From Flavobacterium sp. SM15 (GTDB lineage Bacteria; Bacteroidota; Bacteroidia; Flavobacteriales; Flavobacteriaceae), in NCBI RefSeq assembly GCF_022012335.1, contig NZ_JAKLTO010000006.1, positions 1 through 64,000 on the forward strand: a stretch of 64,000 bases of DNA. Direction: 5' to 3'. The first letter of the stretch is position 1, and every line of letters starts with the position of its first letter. Under the pieces are notes generated by a model. The model worked only from the letters and a program-made list of their open reading frames with translations. It ran no database searches and was not told the origin of the DNA. Shown one piece after another: positions 54,195 to 63,200 of the stretch. Both the position numbers and the translations under genes were made by a program.

Positions 54195-55556
54195 CTAAAA
54201 TTTAAGGATTTTCTGAACTTTATTTTTTCGAATAAAACTCTGAATGATATTTCGGGAATCACGATTATTCTGCATCGGAATGATAATGTTTTTTAAAATT
54301 TCGATGTTGTTAATCTGATAATTCAAATCGTAAAAACAATAGCCTTTGTAAACACCATTTTCCACTAAAACTGCGCTTCGTTCATCAATGCTTCTGCCGC
54401 GATCCACTATAACCATATTTTGACTTTGCAACTGATTGTGTTCCAGGAAATATGTAACTCTTTTGTTGTAATCTTCAGGGGTTTCCTTACCAATACAAGC
54501 TCCTAAGCATTGTTTCAAATCGTATTGGAAGCATTCTTTTTTAGTGTTGTACAGTCCGTTTACTTTTTGACAAAACTGATGTTCTTCGGTAATTTTATGA
54601 AGAATATTTTTCCCTTCCTGAAGTGTGGCAAAAGAAGTGATTTCTTTTTTACGCCCATCGGTTTTATGCAGTTTTAGCGCCAAATAACCATTTTCATCTT
54701 TTTCAGCATATAAGGCATAAGGAAAAATGGTTTTACGCTGTGAACGGTTGTAAATCGGTTTATTGATTTTGATTTCTTCGCTTTCTTTTAAAAGTGCAAT
54801 AAGTTCGCTTCCGGTTTCTTCATGAGTAACGGCAAATACTTCATTTTGAATGTGTTTCGACTTTCTGGAGGTTCCGGTAAAGTGCTGATTCACACGTTTT
54901 TTCATGTTTTTGCTTTTCCCAATATAGATAATCGTTCCGTCTTCACGATGGATATAATAAATACCTGTTTTGGAAGGAACACCATCGATCAAATCCATTA
55001 ATTTTGGTGAGATTCCGGCTTTAATTTCCGTTTTGATGTAACTCTTAACAATAACTTTTTCCAAATCTTTGGATAAGAGTAATTTGAAAAGTTTTACCGT
55101 AGCCATTGCATCTCCGGAGGCTCTGTGTCTGTCTGCCATTGGAATTCCCAATTCGCGTACCAGTTTTCCTAAACTATAGGATTTATGTCCAGGTAATAAT
55201 TTTTTGGAAAGTTCTACAGTACAAAGCGTTGGCTTTTTAAAATCGTAGCCTAAGCGTCTGAATTCGGTTTGAAGAATACGATAATCAAAAGAGGCATTAT
55301 GTGCTACAACTATACAATCCTGAGTGATTTCAATAATACGTTTGGCAACTTCATAAAACTTTGGAGCCGAACGCAGCATCGCATTATTAATTCCAGTAAG
55401 TTTAACCACAAACGGCTGAATTGGAATTTCAGGATTAACCAAACTAATGAACTGATCCACAACCTCGTGGCCATCAAATTTATAGATGGCAATTTCAGTG
55501 ATTCCTTCTTCATTGTATTGGCCTCCGGTGGTTTCTATGTCGAGAATTGCGTACAA
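54195..55556 (-). CDS. DEDDh exonuclease fused to GIY-YIG nuclease (UvrC-like)
   Basis: This 453-residue fusion has an N-terminal DnaQ-type 3'-5' exonuclease (DIETTGG at 6-12; VVAHNASFDYRIL; HRASGDAMATVKL with the His-x4-Asp of ExoIII). A GIY-YIG domain near residue 197 follows (TGIYYIHREDGTIIYIGKSK) with Arg and Glu catalytic positions in KNMKKRVNQHF...ELIALLKESEEIKINKP. The rest resembles UvrC/Cho. Similar fusions occur in other bacteria and may act in nucleotide excision repair as alternative incision enzymes. Complete. Confidence 0.88.
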   Translation of the reverse strand: MYAILDIETTGGQYNEEGITEIAIYKFDGHEVVDQFISLVNPEIPIQPFVVKLTGINNAMLRSAPKFYEVAKRIIEITQDCIVVAHNASFDYRILQTEFRRLGYDFKKPTLCTVELSKKLLPGHKSYSLGKLVRELGIPMADRHRASGDAMATVKLFKLLLSKDLEKVIVKSYIKTEIKAGISPKLMDLIDGVPSKTGIYYIHREDGTIIYIGKSKNMKKRVNQHFTGTSRKSKHIQNEVFAVTHEETGSELIALLKESEEIKINKPIYNRSQRKTIFPYALYAEKDENGYLALKLHKTDGRKKEITSFATLQEGKNILHKITEEHQFCQKVNGLYNTKKECFQYDLKQCLGACIGKETPEDYNKRVTYFLEHNQLQSQNMVIVDRGRSIDERSAVLVENGVYKGYCFYDLNYQINNIEILKNIIIPMQNNRDSRNIIQSFIRKNKVQKILKF

Positions 55557-55601
55557 AATCAGTTATGAGTGAAAAGTTATGAATTACAAGTGATTGTTTT
55601 A

Positions 55602-56261
55602 CTATCTGCTGCCAAAGATACTACTTCCGATGCGAACCATCGTACTTCCACAGTCGATTGCGAGCTTATAATCTCCCGACATTCCCATGGAAAGGGTTTG
55701 CAGTTCGCAATTTTCAGTTTTCAGTATCCTGTATTTGTCGAAAATGGCTTTCAGGTTTTGAAATTCCTTTTTTACTTGTTGCTGATTATCAGTAAATGTA
55801 GACATTCCCATCAAACCAACTAATTTTATGTTTTTGAGTTTTTTTAGTTCTTCGGAAGATAAAATTTCGCTCAGTTCTTTTTCGTCCAAACCGAATTTAC
55901 TTTCTTCTTCGGCGATATAAACCTGAAATAAGCATTCAATTATACGATTATTTTTTACGGCTTGTTTGTTGATTTCCTGTAGTAGTCTTAAACTGTCAAC
56001 ACCATGAATCAAACGCACAAACGGAGCAATGTATTTTACTTTATTGCTTTGTAAATGTCCTATAAAATGCCACTGAACATCGTTAGGTAGTTGTGGTTGT
56101 TTATCGACTAATTCCTGAACATAATTTTCACCAAAAATTCGTTGACCTGCGTTGTAGGCTTCCATCAAATCGTTAACGGGTTTGGTTTTGGAAACTGCAA
56201 CTAATGTAACGTTTTCAGGAAGTGTTGATTTTATATGTTGAAGGTTTTTTGTTATTGACAT
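55602..56261 (-). CDS. YggS-family pyridoxal-phosphate homeostasis protein
   Basis: This 219-residue PLP-binding TIM-barrel protein has VTLVAVSKTKP with the PLP Lys, AGQRIFGENYVQEL, WHFIGHLQSNK and LSMGMSGDYKLAIDCGSTMVRIGSSIFGSR. The family maintains PLP and amino-acid balance without known catalysis. I chose the ATG at 56261 (MSITKN); the earlier in-frame start would be TTG. Confidence 0.92.
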   Translation of the reverse strand: MSITKNLQHIKSTLPENVTLVAVSKTKPVNDLMEAYNAGQRIFGENYVQELVDKQPQLPNDVQWHFIGHLQSNKVKYIAPFVRLIHGVDSLRLLQEINKQAVKNNRIIECLFQVYIAEEESKFGLDEKELSEILSSEELKKLKNIKLVGLMGMSTFTDNQQQVKKEFQNLKAIFDKYRILKTENCELQTLSMGMSGDYKLAIDCGSTMVRIGSSIFGSR

Positions 56262-56338
56262 TTTTTCTGAAGTTTTCAATCGCAGTCACGGTTTTTCAGC
56301 CGTAATCTTTGAATCTTTAGTTTTTCTTAATCTTTGAA

Positions 56339-57559
56339 TTATAACTCATACACTACCAAACCACTTCGAAACTTTGGTTCGATGTAAGTACTTTTCGGCG
56401 GCATGATCAGATTCTCATCTGCAATGGATTTAATTTCTTCGATATCAATAGGGTAGAGCATAAAACCAACTTCGTATTCTCCATTGTCAACCAATTCTTT
56501 TATGGAAGTTATCGATTTTGTTCCCGGAATGTAAGCGATTCGGTCATCAGTTCGTAAATCTTCAATGCCTAAAACCGGTTTTAAAACAGTATCGTATAAA
56601 ATTTGCGCGTCGAGTTTTGACAATACATTATTGAATTGAAACTTCTCTTCTTTCAAACGCAAAGCATAAAATTCACCATCGAAATACATTCCGAATTCAA
56701 ACTTGTGCCTCGGTTTCCACAACTCCTGTTTTTTGGTTTTAATGACGAAATTTTCCGCAACTTTTTTAATGAAATCTTCTTTGGAATTTCCGTTCAAATC
56801 GCTGATGATTCTATTGTATTCGTAAATTTTTACATTAGAATCCGCAATTAGGAAACTCATGAAATAATTCAGGTTTTCGTTGCCTAAATGTTTGTCTTCT
56901 TCATATAATAATTCTGCAGAAGCGGAACGATGGTGTCCGTCGGCAATATATAAATCGCCAATCTGTTCAAATTTTTGTTTCAGCCAATTTATTTCCGAAT
57001 CACTTTCAATTTTCCAAAGTATGTGTTTTTCTTTGTTGGTTGTAGAAAATTCGTAAACAGGACGGGAGTTTTTTTTGTCTGAAATCCAGTGGGTTAGTTC
57101 AGTGTCATCTTTATAAGTAATCAAAACAGGTTCTGTATTAAAACCGGTCTGATGTAAATAATCTTTAAACAATTCAACACGATATTCTAGTGTGTCTTCG
57201 TGTTTTTTGATGATGTTATTCTGATAATCCTCAACAGAAGTTCCCGCTAAAATACCAGTAAAAGTGTGGCTTTTCGATTGAATTTCATACAGATAAAAAA
57301 CGGCTTTTTCTTCCTGAATAAGAATGCCGTCTTTTTTGAAATCTTCATATTTATGCGCAACAGCCTTAAACCGTTTATCAAAACCTATTTTCTGCTGATT
57401 TACATACGCCGGATTCAGAATATGTAAAAAAGAAAACGGGTTAAATTCCAGATAGGCAGCAAGTTCTGTCGCTCCGTAATCGTCATAGGAACGCGAAGTT
57501 ACCAGACTGACTTTATCGGCCGTTGGTCGTACTGCTTTGAATGGAATGATTTGAGCCAT
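56339..57559 (-). CDS. DUF1015 family protein
   Basis: This 406-residue cytoplasmic protein starts AQIIPFKAVRPTADKVSLVTSRSYDDY. LYIADGHHRSASAELLY near residue 200 is the family's DGHHR block, found in proteins often annotated as serine or HPr kinase-like. Biochemical role in Bacteroidota is unproven. It lies in the same direction as the YggS gene and the two upstream metabolic genes. Confidence 0.88.
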   Translation of the reverse strand: MAQIIPFKAVRPTADKVSLVTSRSYDDYGATELAAYLEFNPFSFLHILNPAYVNQQKIGFDKRFKAVAHKYEDFKKDGILIQEEKAVFYLYEIQSKSHTFTGILAGTSVEDYQNNIIKKHEDTLEYRVELFKDYLHQTGFNTEPVLITYKDDTELTHWISDKKNSRPVYEFSTTNKEKHILWKIESDSEINWLKQKFEQIGDLYIADGHHRSASAELLYEEDKHLGNENLNYFMSFLIADSNVKIYEYNRIISDLNGNSKEDFIKKVAENFVIKTKKQELWKPRHKFEFGMYFDGEFYALRLKEEKFQFNNVLSKLDAQILYDTVLKPVLGIEDLRTDDRIAYIPGTKSITSIKELVDNGEYEVGFMLYPIDIEEIKSIADENLIMPPKSTYIEPKFRSGLVVYEL

Positions 57560-57632
57560 TTATTTTGAGGGATAAGTGATTAGAGGCAAGGGATAAGTTA
57601 ACTTTTGACTTTTCCCTTGTCCCTTTTTACTT

Positions 57633-58520
57633 TTATACAAATTGTTTCGAAACTTTCTCTGCTTTTTTACTTTCTGAATAATCGTAGAAACCTTCTCCGG
57701 ATTTCACTCCTAATTTTCCTGCCATTACCATATTTACTAATAAAGGACATGGTGCATATTTAGGATTTTTGAAACCGTCGTACATTACATTTAAGATCGA
57801 CAAACATACATCAAGACCAATAAAATCAGCTAACTGAAGTGGTCCCATCGGGTGTGCCATTCCCAGTTTCATTACCGTATCAATTTCCTCAACACCAGCA
57901 ACTCCGTTGTATAAAGTTTCGATTGATTCGTTAATCATCGGCATTAAGATTCTGTTGGCTACGAAACCTGGATAATCGTTTACTTCAGTAGGAGTTTTTC
58001 CTAATTTCACCGATAAATCCATGATGAGTTTTGTTACTTCGTCGGAAGTGTTGTATCCACGGATGATTTCCACCAATTTCATAATCGGCACCGGATTCAT
58101 GAAGTGCATTCCGATAACTCGTTCAGGATGAACAACCTGAGCTGCAATTTGAGTGATTGAAATCGAAGAAGTATTGGTTGCTAAAATTACGTTATGATCG
58201 CAAACTTCGCTTAACTGTTTGAAGATGTTCAGTTTAAGAGTTACATTTTCAGTTGCGGCTTCTACTACTAAATCACATCCAACAACTCCGTCTTTAACAT
58301 CGGTATAAGTAATGATGTTTCCGATGGTTTTGTGTTTGTCTTCTTCGGAAATCGTTCCTTTTGCCACCATACGGTCAAGGTTTGCGGCGATGGTTGCCAT
58401 TCCTTTTTCCAGTGCTTTTTCTGAAATATCAATCAATTTTACGGTGAAACCTGATTGTGCAAATGTGTGAGCAATTCCGTTGCCCATGGTTCCCGATCCG
58501 ATTACAGCTATGTTTTTCAT
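57633..58520 (-). CDS. 3-hydroxybutyryl-CoA dehydrogenase
   Basis: This 295-residue NAD-dependent enzyme has the dinucleotide motif IGSGTMGNGIAHTFAQSG at 6-23. DLVVEAATENVTLK, ATNTSSISITQIA, GMHFMNPVPIMKLVEII and the catalytic His-Glu region are typical of short HBD proteins. It oxidises 3-hydroxyacyl-CoA or reduces acetoacetyl-CoA. Complete. Confidence 0.93.
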   Translation of the reverse strand: MKNIAVIGSGTMGNGIAHTFAQSGFTVKLIDISEKALEKGMATIAANLDRMVAKGTISEEDKHKTIGNIITYTDVKDGVVGCDLVVEAATENVTLKLNIFKQLSEVCDHNVILATNTSSISITQIAAQVVHPERVIGMHFMNPVPIMKLVEIIRGYNTSDEVTKLIMDLSVKLGKTPTEVNDYPGFVANRILMPMINESIETLYNGVAGVEEIDTVMKLGMAHPMGPLQLADFIGLDVCLSILNVMYDGFKNPKYAPCPLLVNMVMAGKLGVKSGEGFYDYSESKKAEKVSKQFV

Positions 58521-58552
58521 TATGAATATTTAAAGATTAAATAATTTAAGAT

Positions 58553-59536
58553 TTAAAGATTATTTTTTTCCATTGAATCAATGATCTGATACGCTACTCG
58601 TAAAGCTTCTGTCGCCTGTTCCAAAGTTACTACCGGAGTTGTGTCATTGTTGATGGCATCGGCAAACGATTCCAATTCATCCAAAATGGCATTGTTGGAT
58701 TCCACATGCGGATTATCGTAATAGATTTGTTTTTTCACGCCTTCCGCATTTTGTAAAATCATATCAAAATCACCCGGAACTTCAGGAGCGTCTTTCATTT
58801 TTACCACTTCACAAACTTTGTCCAAATAGTCAACGGAAATGTAAGCGTCTTTTTGGAAGAAACGTGATTTTCTCATGTTCTTCATCGAAATTCGACTTGA
58901 AGTAATATTGGCCACACAGCCATTTTCAAATTCGATTCGTGCATTGGAAATATCCGGAGAATCACTGATAACGGCAACACCACTTGCATTTACGCTTTTT
59001 ACTTTTGAATTGACAACGCTTAAAATCGCATCAATATCGTGAATCATCAAATCCAAAACTACAGGAACATCGGTACCACGAGGGTTGAATTCTGCCAAAC
59101 GGTGTGTTTCGATGAACATTGGATTTTCGATTTTGTGCTTCACTGCTTTAAAAGCCGGATTAAAACGCTCCACATGACCAACTTGTCCTTTTACGTTGTA
59201 TTCTTTAGCTAAGGCGATGATTTCTTCAGCCTCTTCAACAGTTGTTGAAATTGGTTTTTCAATGAAAACGTGTTTTCCGGATTTTATGGCAACACGCGCA
59301 CATTTGTAATGGGAAAGAGTAGGAGTAACAATGTCAACAACATCAACCGCATGGATTAATTTAGCGATGGTGTCGAAGTGTTTGTACCCGAATTCGGCAG
59401 CAATTTTTTCGGCATATTCCTGATTTTCATCATAAAAACCTACCAGTTCATATTTTTCAGATTGTTGTAGTAATCGCAAATGTATTTTTCCGAGGTGTCC
59501 GGCACCTAAAACGCCTACTTTTAGTGGTTGATTCAT
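58553..59536 (-). CDS. Gfo/Idh/MocA-family oxidoreductase
   Basis: This 327-residue protein has Rossmann motif GVLGAGHLGKIHLRLLQ at 8-24, the EKPISTT motif (about 94-100) with the family's catalytic Lys, and the second-domain GHVERFNPAF. Substrates in the family are sugars or sugar acids; this one is unresolved. It lies 32 bases upstream of the 3-hydroxybutyryl-CoA dehydrogenase gene. Confidence 0.88.
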   Translation of the reverse strand: MNQPLKVGVLGAGHLGKIHLRLLQQSEKYELVGFYDENQEYAEKIAAEFGYKHFDTIAKLIHAVDVVDIVTPTLSHYKCARVAIKSGKHVFIEKPISTTVEEAEEIIALAKEYNVKGQVGHVERFNPAFKAVKHKIENPMFIETHRLAEFNPRGTDVPVVLDLMIHDIDAILSVVNSKVKSVNASGVAVISDSPDISNARIEFENGCVANITSSRISMKNMRKSRFFQKDAYISVDYLDKVCEVVKMKDAPEVPGDFDMILQNAEGVKKQIYYDNPHVESNNAILDELESFADAINNDTTPVVTLEQATEALRVAYQIIDSMEKNNL

Positions 59537-59810
59537 ATAATTAGGATAAAATACTGATTTTCAAAATATTAATATAAATTATTCGTGCTGTTATATTTGC
59601 TATAACCATCAGTGAATTTTATTAGAACGGTTATAAAAGTATTTTCAGCAATTCAAATTTATTCTAAAAAAAGTCCACTGGCAAAAATACATAAATTAAT
59701 ATTTAAAAAGTTATCGGAATTGCTTCTTAAAACCAGTTTTTTGACTTAAAACAGAATATTAAAATTTGCTTAAAAAAATGAATCTTGGTTTACACTTGGA
59801 ATAATCTTAC

Positions 59811-59818
59811 TAATTTTG
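59811..59818 (+). promoter_or_regulatory. -7 element of the efflux locus
   Basis: TAATTTTG four bases before the ATG at 59823. The TTG at 59785-59787 lies 23 bases upstream of it. Leaderless-like arrangement. Confidence 0.5.
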
Positions 59819-59822
59819 AAAA

Positions 59823-60209
59823 ATGAAAAAATCAGTAGCCATAGCTTTACTTTCTTTATACTTGCTGGGAACAACCCAGTTAAGAGAGCTACTGAAGATT
59901 CCGGTACTTATAGAGCATTTTACAGAGCACAGGAAACAGAATCCAATCATAAATTTTTGGGATTTTCTTTGTGAGCATTATGCCGATTATAATCACAGTG
60001 ATAAAGATTACGATCGAGATATGCAGCTTCCGTTCAAAACGTTAACACATAGTGCTTCTGATTTGGCTTTCTTTCCAACAATTGATTTCGAATGCGAATT
60101 GCCTGTGAAAAAAATTCCTGCAGATAACAGACAAAACCTTGTTTATGCAGGCTTTATTTATACTTCTACCTATCTTTCGTCCATTTGGCAACCACCAAAA
60201 TCTTGTTGA
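59823..60209 (+). CDS. Small exported protein preceding the metal efflux pump
   Basis: This 128-residue protein has a signal or anchor segment (KKSVAIALLSLYLLGTTQL), then a His/Asp-rich stretch (FLCEHYADYNHSDKDYDRDMQLPF) and a terminal WQPPKSC. It resembles the small periplasmic proteins that precede CusA/CzcA-type pumps in Bacteroidota. The acidic and histidine residues could bind metal ions, but that is inference. It is 82 bases before the pump. Confidence 0.7.
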   Translation: MKKSVAIALLSLYLLGTTQLRELLKIPVLIEHFTEHRKQNPIINFWDFLCEHYADYNHSDKDYDRDMQLPFKTLTHSASDLAFFPTIDFECELPVKKIPADNRQNLVYAGFIYTSTYLSSIWQPPKSC

Positions 60210-60291
60210 TTTTATTTGATTTTCAATGAAATAAATGTCTTTGAGATGTTTGTTTCTGTTTTGTTTCAAAAGTTTAAATAAGATTAGCATT

Positions 60292-63200
60292 ATGCTTACT
60301 AAAATTATAGAGTTTTCCGTAAGGAATAAACTTATAGTAGGTTTGATGGTTATTGCTCTTATCATTCTGGGCGTATATCAAACCACAAAATTACCAATTG
60401 ATGCCGTTCCCGATATCACCAACAATCAGGTTCAGGTAATCACAGTTGCGCCTTCTTTTGGGGCCAACGATATTGAACGTCTTGTCACCTTTCCGGTGGA
60501 ACAGTCTGTAAGCAATATTGCAGGAACCAGCCAAATTCGCAGTTTTTCCCGTTTCGGATTATCATTGGTAACCATTGTTTTTGAAGATGATGTCGATATT
60601 TACTGGGCTCGTCAGCAAGTGGCAGAACGATTGCAGCAGGTTCAAAATCAAATTCCAAAAGGGATTGGTGCTCCGGAATTGGGGCCTATTTCCACCGGAT
60701 TGGGTGAAATTTACCAATATGTTGTAAGACCGGAAAAAGGATACGAAAAACAATTCAGTTTAACGGAGTTACGTACCATTCAAGATTGGATTGTTCGCCG
60801 CCAACTGCTTAGTGTTAAAGGCGTTGCCGAAGTAAGTAGTTTCGGAGGAAAATTAAAGCAGTTTGAAATTGCGGTCAATTCCGATAAATTAAGTGCACAC
60901 GGCATAACAATTAACGATTTGTTTGATGCCTTGGAAGCCAATAATCAAAACACGGGTGGTGCTTATATTGAAAAAGGACCAACGGTTTTATACATTCGAA
61001 GTGAAGGGTTAATCGGTAGTATAGAAGATATTAAAAACATTGCGATTGTTTCCAAAGACAGAAATACTCCTTTGTTTATAAGAGATGTAGCCGAAGTACA
61101 AACAGGATTTGCGACAAGATACGGAGCTTTAACCTATAATGACGATGGTGAAGTAGCCGGTGCTGTTGTGATGATGTTAAAAGGAGCAAACAGTAATCAC
61201 GTCATCAAAAATGTAAAAGAACGAATTGTTGAAATCCAGAAAACATTGCCTAAAGGTGTTGTTATTGAACCTTTTTTGGATCGAACTAAAATGGTAAACA
61301 ATGCCATTGGTACTGTAGAAACCAATTTGTTGGAAGGTGCTTTAATAGTTGTATTGGTTTTGGTATTGTTTCTCGGAAATCTTCGTGCCGGTTTGCTTGT
61401 GGCTTCCGTTATTCCGTTGTCGATGTTGTTTGCGATTTGTATGATGAACCTCTTCGGTGTCAGCGGGAATTTAATGAGTTTAGGCGCACTTGATTTCGGT
61501 TTAATTATCGATGGTGGGGTTATTATTGTGGAATCGGTCATGCACCATTTATCGCATAATGCGAAATTCAAAAAAATGACCAATCTGTCCAAAAATGAAA
61601 TGGATAACACGGTTATTGGTTCGGCCAGTACCATGATGAACAGTGCGGTCTTTGGTCAGGTAATTATTCTGATCGTTTATCTTCCTATTTTATCATTACA
61701 GGGAATCGAAGGGAAGATGTTCAAACCTATGGCACAAACAGTAGCTTTTGCTTTATTAGGTGCCTTTTTATTGTCGTTAACCTATATTCCGATGATGAGT
61801 TCTTTTGTTTTGAGCCGAAAAATCAGTCATGCGCCTAACCTTTCAGACAGAATTATGGCTAAGGTGGAAGCGGCTTTTCAAAAACTACAGGTAAGGATTT
61901 TAAAACAACCTAAGTTTGTATTACTGTCGGTTTTAACTCTTTTTGTAGCTGCCATTTTTACGCTTTCACAGATGGGAGGTGAGTTCATTCCGTCGCTGGA
62001 AGAAGGAGATTTTGCAGTCGAGACAAGAGTTTTAAGCGGAAGCAATCTGAATACCACTATCGAGAGTTCTCAAAAAGCAGCTCATATCCTGAAAACGCGT
62101 TTTCCTGAAGTGGAAAAAGTAGTCACCAAAATCGGAAGCGGGGAAGTGCCAACCGATCCCATGCCGATGGACGCCAGCGACATGATAGTTGTGCTCAAAG
62201 ACAAAAAAGAATGGACTTCAGCCGAAACTTTTCCGGAGCTTTCTGAAAAAATGAGCAAGGCTTTAGAAGATGTTCCCGGCATTACCGTAGGGTTTCAGTA
62301 TCCGGTGCAAATGCGTTTCAATGAGCTTATGACCGGAGCCCGTCAGGATGTGGTGGTAAAAGTATTTGGGGAACATCTCGATACGCTTGCAGCCACGGCT
62401 TCTAAGATTGGGAAGATTGTGCATACGGTTAAAGGGGCGCAAAATCTTTATGTTGAACCCATTACCGGAATGCCTCAGGTTATAATTCAGTACAACAGAC
62501 CGATGATTGCACAATACGGTTTGTCCATTGCAGATGTTAATCGTGTGGTAAATACTGCTTTCGCGGGTCAAACAGCCGGATTGGTATATGAAGGGGAAAA
62601 ACATTTCGATATGGTAGTTCGCCTCAAATCCGATAACCGTAAAAATCTTAATGATATTCAGCAACTTTTGATTCCAACAGCTTCAGGAGAACAAATTCCG
62701 TTAGGACAATTGGCCAGTGTGGAAATTAAAGACGGACCAAACCAAATTCAGAGGGAAAATGCCCAAAGAAGGATTATTGTCGGTTTTAATGTAAAAGATC
62801 GGGATGTACAAAGTATCGTTCAGGAATTGCAGCAAAAAATTGGGAATCAAATTAAGTTGCCGGTAGGTTATTCCATTACTTATGGTGGTTCTTTTGAAAA
62901 TCTAAATGAGGCTAAAGACCGTTTGATGATTGCCGTTCCGGTTTCTTTAGTATTAATTTTCATTCTATTGTTTTTTGCTTTTAAATCGATCAAAGACAGT
63001 TTATTGATTTATACGGCGATTCCGTTGTCGGCTATCGGTGGGATCTTCTTTTTGGCTTTGCGAGGTATGCCGTTCAGTATTAGTGCCGGCATTGGTTTTA
63101 TTGCCCTTTTCGGGGTTTCGGTTTTGAACGGAATTGTACTGATTGCCGAATTCAACCGCCTTAAAAAATCCGGCATGACCAACATAACCCGCGTGGTGGT